From: Acidimicrobiaceae bacterium
Lineage (GTDB): Bacteria; Actinomycetota; Acidimicrobiia; Acidimicrobiales; Bog-793
NCBI GenBank assembly: GCA_003159795.1
Contig: PLPK01000039.1
Location: forward strand, 19,586-52,828
DNA length: 33,243 bases
Direction of reading: 5' to 3'
This document shows positions 1 to 11,418 of this stretch, in pieces (the first letter of the stretch is position 1; each line of letters begins with the position of its first letter). A program made the position numbers and the translations under genes. The notes beneath the pieces are model-generated. The model did no database searches. It worked only from the letters and a program-made list of their open reading frames with translations, and was not told the origin of the DNA.

Positions 1-141
1 TCGGAGAAGATCCTCTGGAAGGAGTTCCGGGTCGGCGAGACGATCATCGTCGACGCCGAGGAGGGCGCCATCGTCTTCAAGACGGTCGCCGGCATCTCCC
101 CGCCGCCCGTCGAGCTCGCCGAGGCGGGCGCCGACTCATAG
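1..141 (+). CDS. ATP-dependent Clp protease ATP-binding subunit (ClpC/ClpB type), C-terminal fragment
   Basis: Frame 1 from the window edge reads SEKILWKEFRVGETIIVDAEEGAIVFKTVAG...ADS*, resembling the Clp/Hsp100 C-terminal region; truncated at the window start. Confidence 0.6.
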   Translation, partial: SEKILWKEFRVGETIIVDAEEGAIVFKTVAGISPPPVELAEAGADS

Positions 142-305
142 ACCCGGCGGTCCCGGCATCTCCCGGCTCGGGCCGGGCCTCGCGTTCGCTCCGCCGCCGG
201 GATGTGCGCCTCCGGCCGTGCTGGTCGTCGTGGTCCTGTCGCGACGGGAATGCCGGCCGGGCGCTGGGCGTTGGAATGCCGGCGAGTGTTGGCGAAGGAG
301 GGGTC

Positions 306-714
306 GTGCCCGAGGCGGACGACTGGAACCGGAGGACCATCGAGGAGTTTCGCGCCAACGGTGGTCGCGTCGGTGACGGGTCCGAGGACACACTCTCTCG
401 GTCTCCAAAGCTCCGGCGCAAGAAGCGGCCGAGCGCGTGAGTCCCTTGGGCACCAACGGGTTCGTGGGGGTAAGCGATCTTCGCGTCCAAGGAGGGCGCC
501 GCCTCGAACCCGGACTGGCACCACAATCCGGCCGCGCACCCGGCAGCGTCGGTCCGCGTCGGCACCGCGCGGCTCGAGGTCGGGGCCCGCGAGGCCGGTG
601 ACAAGGCGCGCAGACCGATCTGGGAGACAGGGGCGCGACGACCCGGCCTTGGCCGGATACGGGTGCTTTCCGACCGGCGAGATCCCTGACGTCATCTGCG
701 AGCCGGTCACCTGA
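306..714 (+). pseudogene. Decayed Ddn/DUF385-family deazaflavin (F420)-dependent nitroreductase
   Basis: Family-like segments in order but in alternating frames: MPEADDWNRRTIEEFRANGGRVG (frame 3), SSGARSGRARESLG (frame 1), ASKEGAASNPDWHHNPAAHPAASVRVGTARLEVGAREAGDKARRPIWE (frame 3), GEIPDVICEPVT* (frame 1). Confidence 0.75.
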
Positions 715-889
715 TCCCGGTCCCGCCGGCCCCGGGCCCGGCGCCCGATGGCTCGCCACTCGGCCCCTGTCCCGGGACCGGTAGACTTATAGCAAGTCGT
801 GGCTGCAGGCCGGGGTGGAACCGTTCATGGGATCCGTCGGGCCCCGTCTTCACGGCCGAGAATTCCTCTCGAGACGTGAGGAGTCGCGA

Positions 890-1366
890 GTGTTCGACGT
901 CGGCGACAAGGTCGTCTATCCCCACCACGGAGCGGCGGTGGTCGAGCGTCGCGAGATGCGCGAGGCGTTCGGCGAGAAGCGCGAGTACCTCGTCCTACGT
1001 CTCGCCTACGGCGACCTCACCCTGATGGTCCCCTCGGACAACACCGAGGAGGTCGGGCTGCGCGAGGTCATCAACGACGAGGAGGTCGAGGAGGTCTTCG
1101 CCGTCCTTCGCAAGAAGGAGGCGCGGATGCCGACAAACTGGTCCCGTCGCTACAAGAACCACGTCGAGAAGCTGAAGTCCGGTGACATCTACCAGGTCGC
1201 CGAGGTCGTGCGGAACCTCTCGATCCGCGACAAGGACAAGGGGTTGTCCGCCGGCGAGAAGCGCATGCTGAACCGTGCCCGGCAGATCCTCGTGTCGGAG
1301 CTGACGTTCGCCATCGGCGTGAACGAGGCCGAGGCCGAGGAGCGGCTCAACGCCGCACTCCCCTAA
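890..1366 (+). CDS. carD: CarD family transcriptional regulator
   Basis: MFDVGDKVVYPHHGAAVVERREMREAFGEKREYLVLRLAYGDLTLMVP is a typical CarD RNAP-interacting domain; GTG start preceded by a GTGAGGAG-like SD. Confidence 0.9.
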   Translation: MFDVGDKVVYPHHGAAVVERREMREAFGEKREYLVLRLAYGDLTLMVPSDNTEEVGLREVINDEEVEEVFAVLRKKEARMPTNWSRRYKNHVEKLKSGDIYQVAEVVRNLSIRDKDKGLSAGEKRMLNRARQILVSELTFAIGVNEAEAEERLNAALP

Positions 1367-1389
1367 CCCGGGGACCGCGGGCCGGATCC

Positions 1390-2043
1390 GTGCCGGACGG
1401 CGTCTGGGCGATCGTCGTCGCAGCGGGTGAGGGTCGCCGCTTCGGCGGGCCGAAACAGTTCACGCCAGTCGGCGGGCGCCTCATTGTCGAATGGGCCGTC
1501 GACGCGGCGCGCTCGGCGGCCGATGGCGTCGTCCTCGTCGTCCCGCCCTCCAGAGTCGCCGACGCCGCGCTCCACGCCGGGTGTGCGATCGTCGTCGCCG
1601 GGGGGCCGACACGGGCGGGATCGGTGCGCGCCGGGCTCGCCCGGGTGCCGGACACCGCCGGGATCGTGATCGTCCACGACGCGGCGCGCCCCCTGGCGTC
1701 GGCCGACCTCTTCGCCGCCGTCATCGCAGCGGTCCACCGGGGCGCGGACGCGGCGATCCCGTGCCTGCCGGTCGCCGACACCCTGAAGCGGGTGCGCGGC
1801 GGCCGGGTCGTCGCGACAGTCGACCGGACCGGGCTCAACGCCGTCCAGACCCCGCAGGCCTTCCGCGTCGAGGTACTCCGTCGGGCCCACGAGGGCTGTC
1901 CCGAGGCGACCGACGACGCTGCCCTCGTCGAGGCGATCGGGGGCGTTGTCGCTGCCGTGCCGGGGGAAGCGCGCAACCACAAGATCACCGACCCGTCCGA
2001 CCTCGCCCTCGTCGGGGCCTGGCTCGAGGGCGGACAGCCTTGA
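1390..2043 (+). CDS. ispD: 2-C-methyl-D-erythritol 4-phosphate cytidylyltransferase
   Basis: VWAIVVAAGEGRRFGGPKQF and VIVHDAARPLAS motifs; adjacent to ispF. Confidence 0.95.
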   Translation: MPDGVWAIVVAAGEGRRFGGPKQFTPVGGRLIVEWAVDAARSAADGVVLVVPPSRVADAALHAGCAIVVAGGPTRAGSVRAGLARVPDTAGIVIVHDAARPLASADLFAAVIAAVHRGADAAIPCLPVADTLKRVRGGRVVATVDRTGLNAVQTPQAFRVEVLRRAHEGCPEATDDAALVEAIGGVVAAVPGEARNHKITDPSDLALVGAWLEGGQP

Positions 2044-2050
2044 GGGCGAC

Positions 2051-2536
2051 ATGAGTGAACTCCGGGTCGGCCTCGGCGTCGACCTCCACCGTTTCGCCGC
2101 AGGGGCGGAGGCCGACGGCGCGCCGCTCACACTCGGGGGTGTGCACTTCGCCGGCGAACGACCTCTCGTCGGGCACAGCGACGCCGACGCGATCGCCCAC
2201 GCCGTGGCCGACGCCGTCCTCGGTGCGGCGGGGCTCGGCGACATGGGTGGCCATTTCCCCGACACCGACGCCGCCTGGCGCGGTGCCGACAGCCTGGGGC
2301 TCCTGACCGCGGCGGTCGCCGAGGCGGCGGCCGCGGGTTGGCGATTCGTGAACGCCGACTGCACCCTCGTCGCCGAGCGCCCCCGGGTCGCCGAGGTCCG
2401 GGAGGAGATGGTTGAGCGCCTGTCCGACGCCGCCGGCGGTCCTGTCCACGTGAAAGCGACGCGTCCCGAAGGTCTCGGGAGCCTCGGTCGGGTGGAGGGG
2501 GTCGCGTGCCTGGCCGTCGCGCTCCTCGAGCGGTGA
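2051..2536 (+). CDS. ispF: 2-C-methyl-D-erythritol 2,4-cyclodiphosphate synthase
   Basis: RVGLGVDLHRF...GHSDADAIAHAVADAVLGAAGLGDMGGHFPDTD motifs; ATG at 2051. Confidence 0.95.
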   Translation: MSELRVGLGVDLHRFAAGAEADGAPLTLGGVHFAGERPLVGHSDADAIAHAVADAVLGAAGLGDMGGHFPDTDAAWRGADSLGLLTAAVAEAAAAGWRFVNADCTLVAERPRVAEVREEMVERLSDAAGGPVHVKATRPEGLGSLGRVEGVACLAVALLER

Positions 2537-3380
2537 GGGGCGCGCCGGCCCGTGACCGGCGCCTGCCTTCGGACCGCGGCGAGAGTGGCCTCGGCGGCGA
2601 GCAGGTCGAAGGGCGCCGCGCCGTGCGCGAGCTCCTCGTCGTCGGCCGCCGGGCGGTGCGCGAGCTCCTCGTCGCTGAGGGCCAGGACGCCTCGGTCCTG
2701 CTCGACGAGGTGGTCTCCTTGGCCGCCGCCGCCCGCGTGCCGCTGCAGACCGTCTCGGCGCTCGAGCTGCGCGGCTTCGCGCGCACGGAGGCGCCCCAGG
2801 GCGTTGTCGCCCGGGCCGCGCCGGTAGAATCGGTCGGGCTCGATGAGCTCGTCGCCCCGAACCCCGGCCACGGGCCGGCGCGCACCCCAGCAGGCGCCGT
2901 GCCCTTCCTCGTCGTCATCGCCGAGGTGACCGACCCGCACAACCTGGGCGCGATCCTGCGCAGCTCGCTCGGCGCCGGGGTGACGGGTGTCGTCCTCGCC
3001 CGGCACCGGACGGCCAGCCTCACGCCCTCGGCGGTGAAGGCGGCGGCGGGGGCGGTCGAGCACCTGCCGATCGCCCTCGTGTCCGGGATCGGCCCGGCGC
3101 TGACATTGCTCGCCGGACGCGGCGTGTGGATCGTCGGCCTCGACCCGGAGGGGGAGCGGTCGCTCGACGAGCTCGAGATCGCGACCGAGCCGCTGGCGAT
3201 CGTGGTCGGCGCCGAGGGGAGGGGGCTCGCGCCGCTCGTCCGGAAGCGGTGCGATGTACGCTGCCGGATCCCGCTCTACGGGCCGATCGAGTCTCTCAAC
3301 GTCTCCGTCGCCACGGCGGTGGCGCTCTTCGCGCTGGCGGCGCGGCGGCACGGCGCCGGCGGCGCCGGAAGGTCCGGCTG

Positions 3381-3384
<4 letters not shown>
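2533..3384 (+). CDS. SpoU/TrmH family RNA 2'-O-methyltransferase (RlmB-like)
   Basis: EVTDPHNLGAILRSS, IVVGAEGRGL and IPLYGPIESLNVSVATAVALF SPOUT motifs; GTG start in a GTGA overlap with the ispF stop. Confidence 0.9.
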
Positions 3385-4652
<1,268 letters not shown>

Positions 4653-4766
4653 TACGACGACCTCCTCGGATCGGCCTCGTGTCTCCGTGCGATCCTAGGG
4701 GACGAATCAAAACGGCCACCCTGCACCCTCTCTTGGCGATCCGGCCCGTCCGGGATCGGGGGCCGG

Positions 4767-5210
4767 TCAGCTCTCGAGCGAGATCCGGTAGACGTTGGTC
4801 TCCCGGCGGATGAAGCCGAGCTGCTCGTAGAGGCGGTTCGCGTCGAGCCTCGACGGGCGTGAGGTGAGGTCGACCGTCCGGCACCCGGTCTCGGCGGCGA
4901 GCTGGAGGGCCGCCTCGACGAGCTGTGAGGCGACGCCCTTGCCCCGGTGGGTGGGGTCGACGACGACATCCTCGATCCAAGCCCGTCGCCCCGTCGGGAT
5001 GGCGAACGTGGCGAGCGACAGCGTGCCGACGATCTCGCCGGCGAGGCGCGCGACGAACACGGTCATCGGGCTCGAGGAGACGAGGTCCCGCAGCTCAGCG
5101 AGGTCGGGCGGGCGCGCCGCGGAGAGGTGCGTGACGAGGAGCGCGAACGCCTCGGCGTCCTCGGCGGTCGGTTCGGTGAGTGCTTCGACGGTGATCGGGG
5201 TCTCGGGCAT
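4767..5210 (-). CDS. GNAT family N-acetyltransferase
   Basis: IEDVVVDPTHRGKGVASQLVEAALQLAAETGCRTVDLTS... is the GNAT acetyl-CoA binding motif. Confidence 0.85.
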   Translation of the reverse strand: MPETPITVEALTEPTAEDAEAFALLVTHLSAARPPDLAELRDLVSSSPMTVFVARLAGEIVGTLSLATFAIPTGRRAWIEDVVVDPTHRGKGVASQLVEAALQLAAETGCRTVDLTSRPSRLDANRLYEQLGFIRRETNVYRISLES

Positions 5211-5292
5211 CGGGTCGAGCGTACCGAAGTGTGCCGCCCGCCCGGCGAGTGGCGCGCGCGACCACCGTTAGGCTTGGCGGTGACCCGGGGAG

Positions 5293-6201
5293 GTGGCTGT
5301 GGCCAGCGGTGACAGGAAGAGGGCAGGTTTGCGCCCGTTCCGGTTCGTCTCGCACCGGGGCGTTGCCGAGGCGGTCCGTCTCTCCGGGCGACCGCGCGTC
5401 GAGCACCCGCTGATGGTGGTCGCCTTCGAGGGCTGGAACGACGCCGCCGACGCCGCCTCGTACGCGCTGACGAACCTGGCACAGGCCTGGCAGGCCGTAC
5501 CCTTCGCCGAGATCGACCCCGAGGAGTTCTTCGACTTCACCGAAGCGCGCCCGGAACTGATCGTCGTCGAGGGGCTGGTACGGGAGATCACCTGGCCCAC
5601 CACCGTCTTCTCGGTCGCCCCCGGCCCGGTCGACATCGTCGTCGCCCGTGGGCCGGAGCCCCAGCTGCGCTGGCGCGCCTACTGTGACGCCTTTGTCGAG
5701 CTCGCGCTCGCGCTCGGGGCCGGCAGGGTCGTCATCCTCGGCGCCTATCTCGCCGAGGTCGCGCATTCGCGGCCGGTCCCGCTTGCCGCCACCACCAGCG
5801 ATGCCGCCCTCCTGGGGCCCGAGGGCGTGGCCCTCTCGCGCTACGAGGGGCCGACCGGCATCGTCGGCGTGCTCGGCGCGGCGCTCGCCGTGGCCGGTGT
5901 CCCGACGGTCACCATCTGGGCGAGCGTGCCCTGCTACTCGATCCCGGTCTCGGCCAAGGCCGCGCTGGCACTCGCCGAGGCGACGACCCGGATGGTCGGC
6001 CGGCACGCCGACCTCGCCGAGCTCACCCGGGAGGCGCTCGAGTACGAGCGCCAGATGGACGAGCTCGTGGGGGAGGACGAGACGGTCGCGGCCTACGTCG
6101 CGCGGATCGCCCACGACGACGCCGCCGCGGTCCCGGACGGATCGGTCGAGGTCCTCACCGACGAGATCGAGCGCTACCTGCGCGACGAACCCCCCGGGTA
6201 G
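5293..6201 (+). CDS. PAC2 family protein (proteasome assembly chaperone-like)
   Basis: LMVVAFEGWNDAADAAS..., GAYLAEVAHSRPVPL... and a C-terminal acidic helical region typical of actinobacterial PAC2 proteins; GTG start with GGGGAGG SD. Confidence 0.85.
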   Translation: MAVASGDRKRAGLRPFRFVSHRGVAEAVRLSGRPRVEHPLMVVAFEGWNDAADAASYALTNLAQAWQAVPFAEIDPEEFFDFTEARPELIVVEGLVREITWPTTVFSVAPGPVDIVVARGPEPQLRWRAYCDAFVELALALGAGRVVILGAYLAEVAHSRPVPLAATTSDAALLGPEGVALSRYEGPTGIVGVLGAALAVAGVPTVTIWASVPCYSIPVSAKAALALAEATTRMVGRHADLAELTREALEYERQMDELVGEDETVAAYVARIAHDDAAAVPDGSVEVLTDEIERYLRDEPPG

Positions 6202-6245
6202 GGAGCCAGTTCCCATCTGTGGCGGCGCGCGTGCGACGATGGTCC

Positions 6246-6446
6246 ATGGCCGTGCGAGAGGACTGCCGTCACTACGTGATGCAGACGGTGCGCGGCGGTG
6301 AGCGCGTCGAGGCCTGCAAGCTCGGCGTCAACGAGCAGGTCCCCTTCGCCTGCCCCGAGGGTTGCGTCTTCTACGAGAAGCGCAGCACCTCGTCGGCCGG
6401 CTGGAGCGTCTCCCGCGAGGGTCGCGAGACCCCGCCGGCCCCCTAG
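6246..6446 (+). CDS. Small Cys-rich protein of unknown function (66 aa)
   Basis: MAVREDCRHYVMQTVRGGERVEACKLGVNEQVPFACPEGCVFYEKRS...; four Cys; closely downstream of PAC2. Confidence 0.6.
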   Translation: MAVREDCRHYVMQTVRGGERVEACKLGVNEQVPFACPEGCVFYEKRSTSSAGWSVSREGRETPPAP

Positions 6447-6451
6447 GGAAG

Positions 6452-6481
6452 CGCGCCGCCCCGCGCCTACCGGGCGGCGCG
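6452..6481. terminator. Possible bidirectional hairpin between convergent genes
   Basis: CGCGCCGCCC (6452-6461) / GGGCGGCGCG (6472-6481), 10-bp perfect stem, 10-nt loop; overlaps the 3' end of the larE-like gene; no U-tract. Confidence 0.45.
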
Positions 6482-7324
6482 GTCCGGCTCAGCTGAGTCG
6501 TTCTTGAGCGCCGTCCGGGTGAGATTGCCCGAGCGGAACCCCTCGAGGTCGAGCGTGACGTGGCGGTAGCCGACAGCACGGATCGCCGCGACGATGGACT
6601 CGCGCTCGTCGAGCGCGCGGGGTAGCTCGTCGAGACCGAGCTCGATGCGGGCTGTGTCGCTGTAGTGGCGGACGCGCAGGACCCGGAACCCGAGCCCGCG
6701 GAGGGCCGCCTCCGCGGCCTCGACCCGCCGCAGCACCCCGAGCGTCACGGGGGTGCCGTGGGGAATGCGCGACGCGAGGCACGCCGCCGCCGGCTTGTCC
6801 CAGGTGCGCAGGCCGAGCCGCCGCGACAGCTCCCGCACATCGTGCTTCGCGAGTCCCGCCTCGACGAGTGGGAAAACGGCGCCGCGTTCGGCGGCGGCGC
6901 GCTGGCCCGGCCGGTAGTCGGTGAGGTCGTCGAGGTTCACCCCCAGGGTGATCGTGGCGGCTTCGCTCGCCGCGGGCCCGGCGAGCACGTCCATCAGCTC
7001 CCGCTTGCAGTGGTAGCAGCGGTCGAGGTCGTTGCGGGCGTAGGACTCGTCGGCGAGTTCGTTCGTCTCGACGACGAGGTGGCGCAGCCCCCACTCGGCG
7101 GCGAGCGCCCGGCAGTGCGCGAGCTCGTCGGCGCCCAGCGAAGCGGAGGACGAGGTCACGCACAGGACGCGGGCCGGCCCGAGCGTCCGGTTCGCGACGT
7201 AGCCGAGCAGCGACGAATCGGCGCCGCCGGAGAAGGCGACGACGACACGCCCGAGCTCGTCGAGCACGCGCGCGAGGCGCTCGAGCCCGGGGACTGGGGC
7301 GGTCACCGCGGCGCCAGCGGACAC
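6467..7324 (-). CDS. larE: LarE-like ATP-dependent sacrificial sulfur transferase (PP-loop)
   Basis: VVVAFSGGADSSLLGYVA PP-loop; DRCYHCKRELMD and WDKPAAACLASRIPHG LarE-family motifs; GTG start at 7324. Confidence 0.85.
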   Translation of the reverse strand: MSAGAAVTAPVPGLERLARVLDELGRVVVAFSGGADSSLLGYVANRTLGPARVLCVTSSSASLGADELAHCRALAAEWGLRHLVVETNELADESYARNDLDRCYHCKRELMDVLAGPAASEAATITLGVNLDDLTDYRPGQRAAAERGAVFPLVEAGLAKHDVRELSRRLGLRTWDKPAAACLASRIPHGTPVTLGVLRRVEAAEAALRGLGFRVLRVRHYSDTARIELGLDELPRALDERESIVAAIRAVGYRHVTLDLEGFRSGNLTRTALKNDSAEPDRAAR

Positions 7325-7326
7325 GG

Positions 7327-8046
7327 TCAGTCCTCGGTGGGCGCCGCGGGGATCACGGCGGGGGGCTGCACGAGCCCCGTGAAGAACGGGCCGAACTTCC
7401 CGTAGCGCGCGGACGCTTCGTCGTATCGCATCGCGTAGACGCAGGACTTGATGTCGTCGAACGTCCTGGCGAAGAGCGTCACGCCCCACTCCCAGTCGTC
7501 CAGCCCGCTCGAACCGGTGACGAGCTGGATGACGCGGCCCCGGAAGGTGCTGCCCAGCTTGCCGTGGTTCATCATCATCCGCAGCCGCTCGTCGTAGGGC
7601 AGGCGGTACCAGTTGTCGTCACCCTCCCGGCGGCGTGACATCGGGTAGAAGCAGAAGGCGGGCAGCCCCTCCGGCGGGAGCTTCGGGTGCAGGCGCGCCT
7701 GCTTCATCTCGGCGGAAACGCGTTTCGCGTACTCGGAGACCTCGGTGAGCGAGACGTACGAGTACCGGGGCAGGCAACCGGCGTGGGCGAGTTCGGTCTG
7801 GAGCTGTCGTAGGCGCCCGAACGAGGGGCCGAGCGCGAGTACGCCAAGATCGGCCTTGTGTCCGATGACCTCCACGGTGACGACCTCGTAGCCGTCGGCG
7901 CGGCAACGCCGCAGGGCGGACTCGGTGGCGTGCCCGTCGGCCGAGAGGGTGTCGCAGAACAGGTGGAGCGCCGCCCACCCGGGGGTTTGCCCGGTTTCGG
8001 GGGGGTCGGTCCCCTCGAATTCGGCGGGCGGGGTGGGACTCGTCAC
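7327..8046 (-). CDS. hemQ: Coproheme decarboxylase HemQ (chlorite dismutase family)
   Basis: FCFYPMSRRREGDDNWYRLPYDERLRMMMNHGKLGSTFRGRVIQLVTGSSGLDDWEWGVTLFA is characteristic. Confidence 0.92.
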   Translation of the reverse strand: MTSPTPPAEFEGTDPPETGQTPGWAALHLFCDTLSADGHATESALRRCRADGYEVVTVEVIGHKADLGVLALGPSFGRLRQLQTELAHAGCLPRYSYVSLTEVSEYAKRVSAEMKQARLHPKLPPEGLPAFCFYPMSRRREGDDNWYRLPYDERLRMMMNHGKLGSTFRGRVIQLVTGSSGLDDWEWGVTLFARTFDDIKSCVYAMRYDEASARYGKFGPFFTGLVQPPAVIPAAPTED

Positions 8047-8088
8047 GGGGCGAGTCTACGGCGACCGGGGAAAGGGCCCCTCCGCGTA

Positions 8089-8125
8089 GACGGCACGACC
8101 GCGGTTCGCCCGCGGTCGTGCCGTC
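8089..8125 (-). terminator. Strong hairpin downstream of groEL
   Basis: Perfect 16-bp inverted repeat GACGGCACGACCGCGG-TTCGC-CCGCGGTCGTGCCGTC, 5-nt loop, 23 nt past the groEL stop; no U-tract. Confidence 0.75.
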
Positions 8126-8147
8126 GAGTTCGTGACGTGCGCAGTTT

Positions 8148-9806
<1,659 letters not shown>

Positions 9807-9833
9807 TTAGCACTCTCATCTGTCGAGTGCTAA
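9807..9833 (-). promoter_or_regulatory. CIRCE element (HrcA operator) upstream of groEL
   Basis: TTAGCACTC-TCATCTGTC-GAGTGCTAA: perfect match to consensus TTAGCACTC-N9-GAGTGCTAA. Confidence 0.97.
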
Positions 9834-9898
9834 TAGCAAACCACGCCAGCTGCCAGGACGCAACACGCCCAGCTCAGGGCGGTCGTCGGGGTGGGGTC

Positions 9899-10174
9899 TC
9901 AGCCGCCGGAGATCGCCGGGACGACCGAGAGCGTCTGGCCGTCCTGGACGGGCGTGTCCAGCCCGTCGAGGAACCGGACGTCGCGGTCGGCGAGGAAGAC
10001 GTTGACGAACCGGCGCAGCTGGCCGGTTTCGTCGACGATCCGTGCTTTCAGGCCGGGGTGGTGGGCTTCGAGGTCGTCGAGGGCCTCGCCCACCGTCGAG
10101 GCCTCCACCACGACCTCGCGCTTGCCGCCGGTGAGGGGCCGCAGCTGGGAAGGGATTCGGACGACGATGCTCAC
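9899..10174 (-). CDS. MoaD/ThiS-family ubiquitin-like (sulfur carrier-like) protein
   Basis: VSIVVRIPSQLRPLTGGKREVVVEASTVGEALDDLEAHHPGLKARIVDETGQLRRFVNVFLADRDVRFLDGLDTPVQDGQTLSVVPAISGG*; C-terminal GG; GTGA overlap with the upstream thrC-like stop. Confidence 0.88.
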   Translation of the reverse strand: MSIVVRIPSQLRPLTGGKREVVVEASTVGEALDDLEAHHPGLKARIVDETGQLRRFVNVFLADRDVRFLDGLDTPVQDGQTLSVVPAISGG

Positions 10175-11418
10175 TTGGGGTTCCTCCAGCTCTCCTCGAG
10201 CTCCGTGAAGGCGTCGAACGAGGGTTTGATGACCGCCGAGGCGCCGAGCGTGTCCCCGAAGGCCTCGACCGTCTTCAGGCCCGTCCCGGTGATGCAGGCG
10301 ACGACGCGTTCGTCGCGCCGCACGACCCCCTCCCGGGCGAGAATCGCGAGACAGGCGATCGTGACGCCGCCGGCGGTCTCGGCGAAGATCCCCTCGGTCC
10401 GGGCGAGCAGCCGGATCCCGTCGATGATCTCGGCGTCGGTCGCCGCGGCGATCGAACCGGACGATGAGCGCACCGCGCGCAGCGCGGCCTCGCCGTCGGC
10501 CGGGCTCCCGATGGCGAGCGACTTCGCGATCGTGTCGGGGCGAACCGGGGTGGGGACCTCGGCCCCGGCGGCCAGGGCCTTGGCGACCGGGGCGCAGCCC
10601 GCCGCCTGGGCGCCCGAGATCCGCACCCGCCGGTCCCCCTCGACGAGCCCCACGAGGCCCAGTTCGCTGAATCCCTTGTCGATCTTGGTGAGCAGGCTCC
10701 CGGAGGCGATCGGCACGACGACGTGGTCCGGGAGTTCCCAGCCGAGCTGTTCGGCGACCTCGAAGGCCACCGTCTTGGAGCCCTCGGCGTAGTACGCGCG
10801 CAGGTTGATGTTGACGAACGCCCAGTCGTCGCGCTCGTCGGCGATCTCGGCGCACAAGCGGTTGACCTCGTCGTAGACGCCGTCGATCGCGACGACGCGG
10901 GCCCCGAACACCGCGGTCGTCGTGATCTTTGTGCGCTCGAGGTCGGCGGGCACGAAGACGTAGCACTCCATACCGGCACGGGCCGCGTGCGCCGCCACGG
11001 AGTTGGCGAGGTTCCCTGTCGACGCGCACGCCGCCACCTTGAAGCCGAGCTCGCGCGCCCGGGTCAGCGCGACCGACGTGACCCGGTCCTTGAACGAGCC
11101 GGTCGGGTTGCGGGTGTCGTCTTTCAGCCAGAGCTCGCCGAGGCCCAGCTCGGCGGCGAGCCGGTCGGCGCGGATGAGCGGCGTGTAGCCGGCCCCGAGG
11201 TCGACCGCCCCGACAGGGTCGGCGGGGAGGAGGTCGGCGTAGCGCCAGATCGACGGCGGCCCCCCGGCGATCCGGGCGTGATCCACGCGGCGGGCGACGG
11301 CGTCGTAGTCGTAGACCACCTCGAGCGGGCCGAAGCACCATTCGCAGACGTAGAGGGCTTTCGAGCCGAAGAGCCGCCCACATTCGCGGCAGCGCAGACC
11401 ATTGGTCGGCGAGGTCAC
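10171..11418 (-). CDS. thrC: Threonine synthase homologue with N-terminal zinc ribbon (PLP fold type II)
   Basis: LRCRECGRLFGSKALYVCEWCFGPLEV (CxxC...CxxC) then [38 protein letters not shown] at 11418 with GAGGAGGAAGCT SD. Confidence 0.85.
   Translation of the reverse strand: MTSPTNGLRCRECGRLFGSKALYVCEWCFGPLEVVYDYDAVARRVDHARIAGGPPSIWRYADLLPADPVGAVDLGAGYTPLIRADRLAAELGLGELWLKDDTRNPTGSFKDRVTSVALTRARELGFKVAACASTGNLANSVAAHAARAGMECYVFVPADLERTKITTTAVFGARVVAIDGVYDEVNRLCAEIADERDDWAFVNINLRAYYAEGSKTVAFEVAEQLGWELPDHVVVPIASGSLLTKIDKGFSELGLVGLVEGDRRVRISGAQAAGCAPVAKALAAGAEVPTPVRPDTIAKSLAIGSPADGEAALRAVRSSSGSIAAATDAEIIDGIRLLARTEGIFAETAGGVTIACLAILAREGVVRRDERVVACITGTGLKTVEAFGDTLGASAVIKPSFDAFTELEESWRNPK

Noticed and set aside
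136-759. Long minus-strand ORF (207 aa) and other overlapping ORFs before carD
   Set aside because: Arg/Pro/Gly-rich shadow frames of high-GC DNA; the plus strand carries a decayed Ddn-family gene that explains the region better.
2623-2674. 19-bp direct repeat GTGCGCGAGCTCCTCGTCG in the SpoU methyltransferase gene
   Set aside because: Encodes RRAVRELLV twice, which fits the normal consensus of the N-terminal substrate-binding domain (GRRAV.E...GRR.VREL..AEG); likely coincidental codon reuse.
1363-3351. 662-aa minus-strand ORF opposite ispD/ispF/methyltransferase
   Set aside because: Low-complexity antisense shadow of three well-supported genes; no domain recognised.
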